Positions 56,279-64,000 of a stretch of DNA of 64,000 nt are shown piece after piece. The stretch is from Paraconiothyrium sp. Pb-2020 (Eukaryota > Ascomycota > Dothideomycetes > Pleosporales > Didymosphaeriaceae): the NCBI GenBank assembly GCA_022419385.1, contig JAJUBI010000006.1, forward strand, positions 4,464,001-4,528,000, read 5' to 3'. Both the position numbers and the translations under genes were made by a program. Positions within the stretch are counted from its first letter, which is position 1. Each line of letters starts with the position of its first letter. The notes below the pieces were generated by a model. That model worked only from the letters and a program-made list of their open reading frames with translations. It ran no database searches and was not told the origin of the DNA.

Positions 56279-58423
56279 TCAATCCAACAACATTCGATGC
56301 GTACACGCACCATATTCAAGACTCGGACGCGAATGACCAGGCGTGGGCTTCGGCTGTCCCACAGTCACCTTACCGGACTTCCCTCCGGATCCAGAGGTGC
56401 TGACCAGTGGAGGATGCACTGTGACCTTGGAGCTGGGAGAAAGAAACTGGTCATCTGTCTTCGTACCCGTCGAGCTCTGGCTCGAGTGAGATGTCAGTGA
56501 GATGTGTCCATGATGCACGGGCTTGTAGGAAAGAGTGAGACTGGAGAACGGGAATTGAGCGACATAGGTCTTGCTGTATGGCGGTGTCGGCAAAGGAATG
56601 TCCACAACAAGAGGCTCAGAATGTGAGTGGCTTGTTGAAGATGCAGAGAGGCTGGAGGATGTCTTGATCTTGCTAGAAGGAACCAATGGTATAGCAGTAG
56701 CCTTAGGTTTCGTCGATGCACTCTTCGCAGCACTCGAGGACTTTGAACCCTGGAGTGGGGTTGGCAAAGGACCTTCTGTGATTAGAGGTTTGGGGTGGGA
56801 ATGGCTTGTTGAAGATGCAGGCTGTTTGAATGGTGTCTTGATCTTGCTAGAAGGGATCGCCGGTGCAGTCGTAGCCTTAGATTTGGTCGATGCACTCTTC
56901 GCAAAACTAGAGGACTTTAAGCCCTGTCGTGCTGCAGTTGATAAGGGGACCTCCGATACACTAGTTTTGGGCTGCGAATAGCTTATCGAGGATGCCGGCT
57001 GCTTGGATGGAGTCTGGGTCTGGCTAGTGGGTATCGAGGGTGCAGTGATAGTCTTGGGTGCGGTGGATGTAGTTTTTGCAGTCTTCGCAGCGCTGGAGAA
57101 CCCTGAGCCATGCCCAAAGGTCGGCACTGCCTCGATAGGGACGTTGGTCGGGATCATCGGATCAACAAGAACAGTATCGCTGAGGATAGTACTAGCGCTC
57201 GAGGCGAATATTGTGAGTGCAGTGAAGTTCTTGCTGGGGTAAGCCACCGTAGTGTGGTAGACTCCCGGGGTGCGATGCGTCGAGGAAGATACGTGAGCTT
57301 TGGTTGGACGAGGCTTGGTTGGAAGAGGCTTGGGTGCAGGAGTCCTGGTCGAAGTTTTACGCTGCTCAGTGAGCGAAGACGTGATTGTCCCATGATCAAT
57401 CATTTGCGAGGAATCTGTCTGTTGGGGCTTCTTTAAAGTCGCGGTGGCCAACACTTGCGTGCTACTGTAGGAATTCATGAACGAAAGGTCTGCATGGTCG
57501 TCGTGGACATACTCGTCAACGTTCTCTTCTTCGTCCTCATCGCCACTGTCAACATAGTAGTCTGGCTTCTCGCGCCCTGGCTCACCATCCGAGTGTTCGT
57601 CTTCGTGTTCGGCCCCCCATTGATAGTACCCTGAGTCTGGCGTAGCACTAGGAAGATGTGCAGCAGCTTCCATGTTTGAGGCGACATCCAAAGTACGGCT
57701 ACCGTTCATGACGCTGGTAGGTGCCGGGATGATCGGGTGTTCAGGTAGCCGGGTCTCGCTGGGATGGCTATCGCCCTCCGAGGAGTCATTAGCTGTAGCG
57801 GAGGCTTTAGGCACGGTGGTATGAGCGGGGACCTTTGTTTTAGTTTCAAAGTGAACCAGAGTGGAAGTTCTCGTTTGGTCTGCGACGTGACGCTCTGTGA
57901 AGGCAGGGTTGATCCAGATGCCAGAGTAGGAAGTCGCACCCCATTTGAGAGCCGCCGTGGACACGCTGTAAGTCTCCGCCCAGTCGTCGTAAGTAACAAA
58001 CCTGGTGGACCCTAGATCGGACCTGATGGCGGTCTTCGTGATGAGTGGCCAGGGCGCAACCCCAGTGATGGTGATACTGGAGTCCACCCACGTATAAGTA
58101 GCGGACTTCGAAGGCTCCAGGATCTCATGTTCGCTATCGCCATGAGCTGAACTGCCAAGAGTAGGCTTGCTATGCGCGAGGTCAAGGCAAACGTCAGTCA
58201 CGGTAGTAGTGATAGTGACAATAGGTTGCGTGCAGATCGAGACCGGTCCTGTGAATACGCCTCTGGGTGCGTCGAATGTCATCGTCCGCTTAGGTATTTC
58301 GGAGCCGGAGGGAGATGTGATATGTCCCGCAGAGAGGACGTGGCGTGGATACGTGACATTCTGGGGCAGCGCTGCGAGGACGAGGGCTGGCAGAAAGGTA
58401 GAGATGAAGGCGAAGGAATGCAT
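56279..58423 (-). CDS. Secreted Ser/Thr/Pro-rich repeat protein
   Basis: Single-exon 714-residue protein with an N-terminal signal peptide (MHSFAFISTFLPALVLAALP). The first ~230 residues are a more ordered region (CTQPIVTITTTVTDVCLDLA, GSTRFVTYDDWAETYSVSTA, ATSYSGIWINPAFTERH). An acidic patch follows (YVDSGDEDEEENVDEYVHDD). The C-terminal half is Ser/Thr/Lys-rich with three tandem units of about 57-60 residues, each with S-A-K-S-A-S-T-K and I-K-T-P(F/S)K-Q-P-A-S-S-type words (for example SKIKTPFKQPASSTSHSHP). It is probably heavily O-glycosylated and cell-wall or extracellular. No GPI signal was identified with confidence. No known family. Confidence 0.8.
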   Translation of the reverse strand: MHSFAFISTFLPALVLAALPQNVTYPRHVLSAGHITSPSGSEIPKRTMTFDAPRGVFTGPVSICTQPIVTITTTVTDVCLDLAHSKPTLGSSAHGDSEHEILEPSKSATYTWVDSSITITGVAPWPLITKTAIRSDLGSTRFVTYDDWAETYSVSTAALKWGATSYSGIWINPAFTERHVADQTRTSTLVHFETKTKVPAHTTVPKASATANDSSEGDSHPSETRLPEHPIIPAPTSVMNGSRTLDVASNMEAAAHLPSATPDSGYYQWGAEHEDEHSDGEPGREKPDYYVDSGDEDEEENVDEYVHDDHADLSFMNSYSSTQVLATATLKKPQQTDSSQMIDHGTITSSLTEQRKTSTRTPAPKPLPTKPRPTKAHVSSSTHRTPGVYHTTVAYPSKNFTALTIFASSASTILSDTVLVDPMIPTNVPIEAVPTFGHGSGFSSAAKTAKTTSTAPKTITAPSIPTSQTQTPSKQPASSISYSQPKTSVSEVPLSTAARQGLKSSSFAKSASTKSKATTAPAIPSSKIKTPFKQPASSTSHSHPKPLITEGPLPTPLQGSKSSSAAKSASTKPKATAIPLVPSSKIKTSSSLSASSTSHSHSEPLVVDIPLPTPPYSKTYVAQFPFSSLTLSYKPVHHGHISLTSHSSQSSTGTKTDDQFLSPSSKVTVHPPLVSTSGSGGKSGKVTVGQPKPTPGHSRPSLEYGACTHRMLLD

Positions 58424-59420
58424 CTCGATATACGGCGCTAGTGCGCTAGTGATGTTGACTTGTAATAAGACAAGATGGGGGCTCGTCGAGGATGAGAGAA
58501 GCCGAGCGGGAGAGATTGTCTATTGAGGGTGCCATCGTCGTGACTTCTGTGCTGGGTACGCGGCAGGAAAGTATGCATGGCAAAAGCGATTACGATGGAA
58601 ATCGGCAGGCGAGGGCTTGTGGAAAGAGCAGTAACACAAGAAGAAGGTGCATTGAAGCTCATCTGGCACTAACGGATCTCAGGGTGGATGGAGCGGTGCA
58701 TAAGAAGCTACCAACAGCTTAAGCATTATACACGAACATGAAATTAGAGTAGACTATTTCCATATGCTTGCTGCAGTAGCACTTCCAGGTTTGTGAAGGA
58801 ATTAGCGCCGCTCATCGCGCCTGCCGCAGTTGACTTGATGTGCACGAACAGCACTTAGAAGTTGGAGGGAGAGGAAATAAAATGAGTCAATCGCTCGGAA
58901 TCCTGTAATAAATTGCAAAAAGGAGAGTTGACTCGTCGTGGTATTGCCCTGCTTCAACCAAGCTTTTTTTTGCTTAATCTCACACTAACAGGTTCGAACT
59001 CGGGACTCTTTCAACTCTCCTTTATTCTTCTCAAGTTGGAATACTAGACAACCACAGGGGTCTCACCAGCTTCCTACTGTCCTCGAAGAACGAAAATATC
59101 TTGAATTCAAAACTCTATATAGGCATAGAAATAGATGCTAGGCATGGAGGGCACAAAGTGAAAGATAGAGAAAAGCGGACGCACTCAACCCTTAGCTGAG
59201 TGAGTGAAGGTGACCGATACGAGTTGATTTCAACCACGAGACACGTCCGCCTGAGCCTGCACCGCCCGTCGCAGCTATCACGAAGTCCCAAGCTCATGCG
59301 AACACACCGTATCCGTCTCGCCTTGCATTTGTCCTGGCAACCCTTATGGATCCTCCGATTCTTGCAGCTCTTCTCGACCACATTCGTCCTCTTCAGCGTC
59401 TCCAGCTCTGCTTCCTAATG
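58424..59420. other. Intergenic region
   Basis: About 1 kb with AT-rich stretch near 58720-58990 and T/C-rich tracts (58955-58975). No supported gene; possible last exon of the weak gene to the right is not convincing. Confidence 0.4.
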
Positions 59421-59421
59421 C

Positions 59422-59773
59422 TTACACATTCCTGTACGCACCGTTCCACTTCAGCCCACTTCCCCTTTCCTTTGCCTTTCCCAATTCCCCCTCTGAACGC
59501 TGCTTCGACCCTGCGCCCAGTGCAGCATCAATCGCCGCGTTGGGCTCTCCTCCGCGTCCACGTCCGCGTCGGGGTTTGGTCGGGGTATCCCTGAGTTGGG
59601 TGAGAAGAGTGGCCATTTCCGGCGAGGGAAGGGCGTTGATCGCGTGCTGTTAGGATTCAGAGTCAGGCTCTTCGAGGCTCGTCAACGGCGGCGCGGATAT
59701 CGCTGAATAGAACTTCAAGCGCGGGATAAGATTTGAGGGCCTCAAAGTCGATCTTGTTGGGATTAAGGCCGTT
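59422..59773 (-). CDS. Weak spliced gene of unknown function
   Basis: On the minus strand, after an acceptor at 59774 (TTCTCAG), the frame reads NGLNPNKIDFEALKSYPALE, then VLFSDIRAA. With a probable short intron (ending CCTAACAG) it continues as AINALPSPEMATLLTQLRDT and PTKPRRGRGRGGEPNAAIDA, ending GLKWNGAYRNV before stop 59422. The basic RGRGRGG patch and the hydrophobic helix-like parts look coding, but I cannot place the start: the only nearby ATG (59845) leads to a stop unless spliced. No family recognised. Uncertain whether it is one gene. Confidence 0.4.
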
Positions 59774-60605
59774 CTGAGAAGTGAGAGGCAGCAGCGGTCA
59801 GCGGGGCGACAGGTGAAGGGCGAAGATAAGGATGGAGAGCTGCATGTCGAGATGACCTCAAGTTATCGGAATGGAGTGATTTAGAAGATCTCGAGAGGCT
59901 TAGTGCGGTTCAAAGTGTGCGATATTAGTAGGACGAGCTGGTGACGCTGACGCACCTTGGGATGCGTTGAGTGCTCGAAATGTTGCATCTTAGCGTGTAC
60001 TGAACATGGACATAGAGGTAATGGTGAGGGTGATGCTTATTATGCACACTCCTGCTGCAAAATCCACATATAGTGAAGGGTATCCTAGGGTGAAAAACAG
60101 CATGATTGCTAAAATGTAGGACTATTTCTGCATGTCGTCGCATACTGCCATGATATGAAAAGCCAGATCAGGGAGATGCGTTGACAACTACAGCGAATTA
60201 CGCCAAGCGACTGTGCTTATACCATTGCGAATGCTCTATTATGAAGACCGGACAGCTTGCGAACCCATGGATGCGTAGCCTGTCTACTCGTAGGTACTGG
60301 CACGTGAAGTACACCAAGCGCTAGCAACCAATCGAAATGCACCAATCTCTCTGAGTATGAAACGAAACATAAAATCTGTGGAGGTGTTCAGTGGAGCCAC
60401 GTATCGATGCGCGTCATCCCGAAGCGGCAGGGATGGTGAACGGCGTGCCTGCAGCCGCACGGGCCCTAAGATCCGCGCCATCTTTATTTCAAGCTCACTC
60501 CACCACGAAAACACCACACCTCCGATTGTAGCCATTGACGCCACAACATACTGCCCTCCACCCTTATTCCTTTTCACAGGCAGTTTCAGACTCCTTCTCG
60601 ACGTC
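59774..60605. other. Intergenic region
   Basis: About 830 bases upstream of COX19. Short frames only; 5' exon of the weak minus-strand gene may lie at its left end. Confidence 0.4.
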
Positions 60606-61660
60606 ATGAGTACCTTTGGTGGGCCCGGCGGACAAGTGAAGGCTGGCAGACCGACACCGTACGTTGCAACCTAGCTGCCACTCTGATCTTCCCTAACCCA
60701 AGCTGCGATCCCGGTGCACTGGCAACGCACACCCTAGGGGGAAGTCGCTAATTGATGCTATTGGCAGGCCTGAGCGCGGCTCGTTCCCCCTCGATCATGA
60801 CGGTCCGTACCCCATGTCCCCACGCCGCGGCATCCGATCCTACCTCTACCCCGAAGCGCTACATCCGAGCCACTGCATCCGCTGACTGAACATTCCAGGG
60901 GAGTGTAAGCACATCATGTCGAGGTATCTGAGCTGCATCAAATCCCACCGTGGGACCAATGACCCCCAATGCCGCGAACTGTCGAGACAATACCTGTCCT
61001 GCCGGATGGATCGGTACGTACTACTGATCCCTTTTATCGAATCATCCCGATTCTCCAGCCTCACACGCCGCGCCGCAACTACCTCTACCAATGGGCACAA
61101 GCCATAGCCCTTCTGAGTCGGAAGCAAGGGAGAGCAGTGGATCTTGTGCAACCGAGCTGTCAAAAAGACTTGACCAGGCTCTTGGGTCTCTTGGAATAGA
61201 CTACGGATGGGTACTTGCTTCTCAGCAAGGGAGAAGCGCCATAGGACCCATTCCTCTGTTTCAGCCTGGATCTAAAACGGCTCCACCAACTACAGCTGTC
61301 GGAGCTGTCAGATGGGGAGCCCACATGCCTCATTTGTCGCGAGTCTGGCCGATATCGTTCACTGCTCCACCCTACTCCACACTTCTCAGCGCCCCCAGCA
61401 ACGCCTCCATCCCCACATCCTTCTGTCACACTGCCTCGGCAGCATCCGAACGGGCTACGACTTCCTAAAATAGCTTTGCCTCGATGAACTCTGCTGACCG
61501 TATCCGCTACAACAGGAATCTCATGGCCCCTGACTCATTCAAGAACCTTGGTTTCGGCGACGACGCTGATACGCCGTCGCAAGCGCTCAATGCCGCGAAT
61601 GCAACCCCACCACAAGAGCGACCACAATCACAGACCAACGATAAGCCTCGCGCCTCCTAG
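60606..61660 (+). CDS. cox19: COX19, twin CX9C cytochrome oxidase assembly factor
   Basis: Four exons: 60606-60658, 60768-60802, 60899-61013 and 61516-61660. The protein begins MSTFGGPGGQVKAGRPTP, then ERGSFPLDHDG, then the twin CX9C core ECKHIMSRYLSC ... CRELSRQYLSCRMDR (both with nine residues between cysteines). It ends NLMAPDSFKNLGFGDDAD... to KPRAS. COX19 works in the mitochondrial intermembrane space, imported by Mia40 disulfide relay, in copper delivery to cytochrome oxidase. The third intron (61014-61515) is about 502 bases, much longer than the others in this window (46-110 bases). Phases are consistent throughout. Confidence 0.93.
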
Positions 61661-64000
61661 ATAATGCCCTACACGCAGAGGAATGAAGGGTCCTGCGGGT
61701 CCCGCTTTGCGGCTCGGCAGTATCCGAATAGCCGAGTGCATCCCTGCTCTCGATCTGAACCACTTACGGTTGCTGCTCTGTGGAAGTCTCGCGGCAACGC
61801 CCCGAGGATAGACGACAGATTTGACAGGTTACATCACATCGCGCCTTGCAGTATCTGCATGTCTTATTCTCAGACAATCTAAGGGCTGAACACGGGATCG
61901 GATTCAATGAGACAGGGTTCCGGGAATGACAATGCGAAAGGAGTGAAAAAGAGATGCCTCGGAACATTTCGGGGGATAGCCGCTGATGTACTGCTTCGCC
62001 ACAGCAGCAAGCACCACATGCAACATGTACCAACGTTCAGCCACCGAGGCTGCGACATACGAGGTACCAATAAACCTTTATTCGACTTCACTATTGACCT
62101 CCGAACAAGTATCCACACTGTGAACAGATCTCCTACACCTGCCTTCGCACACTACTGCTGCCGCAGGTCGCCATCCGCACCATCTAAGACATATATCATC
62201 CACACTCGCCAGAAGTGGGATCGATCGGCAAAACCACCGATCGCCGGACGCGGGGTGCAACGTCGCACTGCGGACGGGATGCCTGCACTAGCCTGCGCGC
62301 AGCCGAGCTCACTGACCACCGCCGTGCGTTGCCCCCGGCCGCTCAATCCTCTGTTTGCGCGCCCGCCCTCGACGCGGTGCGCGCGGCAAGATAGAGTTCT
62401 CACGATGCGGTGTGGGGTGACGTCGGTAGCAGAGGGACGTTTTCGTGCCGCAGCAGCGGATGTGGTCGTCGTGCAGTGGGGCAGGTGATTCGATTTGAGA
62501 CTCTAGTTGCGATGGGTGGGCGCGATGCGGGATGCAGACCGATGATGGCGGAGGGGAGGTGGCCTAGACTGGCAAGCCGTGGATCGTAGCGTAGAGTGCT
62601 GCATTCCGCTATCGAAGCTGCATACTCGCGTATAATGGTACATGTTAACATATTGCGTTCTGTTAAGATTTGCCTGGGGGTTTAGCTCAAACGACGGCCT
62701 ATGTTACGCTGCAGATGGCCCGCAGATGTCAGTACCCTGCCACTGAGAGGTCGTGCTTGCGTCGAAGCGGTTGAGAGCGTACAACGCCTGCAACGCCTGC
62801 TGCGCGGTCGTGCCCAGATCTTGACCGCTCCATTGGGCAACCGTTTGTCTCTGCTCAAGCGTGCAAGTGCCGCGCAAGACGGAGGCTGCTTCGTCTAGTC
62901 TGTGCAACTGGGCGCTCGCCGCGTTTCATAGCTAGATATCCATTCGGTTCATATTCCCGCAGCAAGACAGTGCAGCCAAGTCCTCTGCCACCGCAGACAA
63001 CGCTAGTGCCGTAGACACCCAGCCTTTGCCTCCGGTAGACATGGTAGTCTAACGCACGCCCCATCCGCACATTGGTAGACGCTCACCTACACTCAATATG
63101 TATGATGTATGTATGTATAGTAGTAAGGTAGGTATGGTAGCTTGGAGGTCCCATGCGCAGCGCACCCACCCGACGTCCGGCGCTTCCCGGAACGTCTCTG
63201 GAAAGTGTTGCAGATGACCTCTTCCGCGAGGTGCACATATGCCACGGATGGCAGCGCAGGCGGGCATCTCCACGCGCCAGACGCCGAACGGAGACCGTGG
63301 TCCGGGTGCTGCAGCTGTCAGTTGTTTCTGTGAGCGCGGCATCTGACGCGGTTGTCATGGCGCTTCTGGGTGCAGCGTAAGGCTTGACGGCCGCTTATGA
63401 GATGGCGAGGGCAATGGGGAAAGAGGCTGGCGTGCGATGGCAAAGCTGTACGCGTAGGAGAGGGTAGACGTTGTTGCGTGTCGTTGTCGTCGGCACCGAA
63501 AGGTGAAGTCTAGCTTAGCACCATGTGCTTCTTCGCATGTCGAGTGAAGTACGCGCAGGCGTCGGAAGGCAAGTGCATGAATACGTTTAGCAAAGCCACT
63601 CGCAGCTCAAGGCGCTCTGCTGTCTCGGTGGTAGTCACTCGCGCATCGCCCACACCTCTGCCTCACCTCGTGTTGAAGACGTGCCTGCAGAGGAACAAAG
63701 TCGTCTGTCTTCTACGTAAACGCCCCTATGTTGTCCAAACAGGCAGTCACCTTCCCCCCACCTCTGTCCAAAGACGAGACACACCCACTGAGACAACCCA
63801 AACTTTACATCCTGCTGCCTTGCCCATCGCCTCGATGAAGACACCGTAATAGGCATCCGCGCCCCCCAACTGTCAAAAAGCCAGCAAGACGCAAATGACT
63901 CAACACAAGTGTAACACGAGGCGTTCGTCGCCGGGGATAAAGATGCCTCGTACATACGCGACAAGGCTGTGGTGGCGATGGTGCCGTTCGAGTGCGGACA
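61661..64000. other. Right end of the window without a supported gene; one microsatellite
   Basis: About 2.3 kb. Open frames on both strands are short, GC-rich and of poor composition, with no splice model I trust. ATGT/TATG microsatellite at about 63098-63122 (ATGTATGATGTATGTATGTA-like) is visible. Probably intergenic/promoter DNA of a gene beyond the edge. Confidence 0.4.

Noticed and set aside
56571..57242. Plus-strand frames over the Ser/Thr-rich secreted gene
   Set aside because: Antisense of tandem repeats; valine/leucine-rich and without signals.
61091..61468. Open frame inside the long COX19 intron
   Set aside because: Composition not protein-like, no start context, and it overlaps the GT-AG intron.

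Overview
This window is a filamentous ascomycete chromosome segment. Most genes are split by short introns (about 46-110 bp) with canonical GT/AG ends. The gene set is typically fungal: Cch1, fungal-type Trl1, COX19, a Zn2Cys6 regulator, a UstYa-like protein, MFS and ABC transporters. A Pleosporales/Dothideomycete origin is my impression from the protein style and is not proven. No bacterial-style operons are present. All multi-exon models below were joined by eye from frame continuity and splice signals.

Layout. 0-12 kb holds housekeeping-type genes: a DDT/WHIM-PHD chromatin protein running off the left edge (-), the calcium channel Cch1 (+, 7 exons, 2151 aa) and a small Ser/Arg-rich protein. 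13-23.5 kb is accessory and decaying. It contains a three-copy degenerate tandem repeat, an F-box gene cut by one stop codon, an intron-containing tRNA-Leu, a truncated sugar transporter next to a broken GH78 alpha-L-rhamnosidase, and a frameshifted aquaglyceroporin. 23.8-34.2 kb is mostly intact: an M20 deacylase/peptidase, a secreted M6-like metalloprotease, a Zn2Cys6 regulator, a small membrane protein and the tRNA ligase Trl1, which has a possible mitochondrial leader.

36-38.4 kb is the most interesting part. A UstYa-family (DUF3328) gene with both HxxHC motifs is divergent from a short secreted precursor gene. The precursor has a signal peptide followed by four near-identical 29-residue units ending in KKR/KR, which are Kex2-type sites. 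This is the architecture of a fungal ribosomal cyclic peptide (dikaritin-type RiPP) system, with a core region that I do not recognise. One extra A in the second repeat shifts the frame, so only two repeats are read before a stop. A MITE with TA target duplication lies just downstream.

41-53.6 kb looks like an eroded secondary-metabolism region: Gfo/Idh/MocA dehydrogenase (in-frame TGA), flavin monooxygenase 3' fragment, FSH1 hydrolase (TAA, truncated), aldose 1-epimerase (three stops, truncated), P450 (TAG), an apparently intact trans-enoyl-reductase-like protein, and an intact-looking ABCB exporter with Glu-to-Lys in the second Walker B. No polyketide synthase or NRPS is present. 54.6-64 kb returns to conserved genes: THO3-like WD40 protein, a repeat-rich secreted Ser/Thr protein, a weak unknown gene and COX19 with an unusually long intron, followed by about 2.3 kb without a gene I can support.
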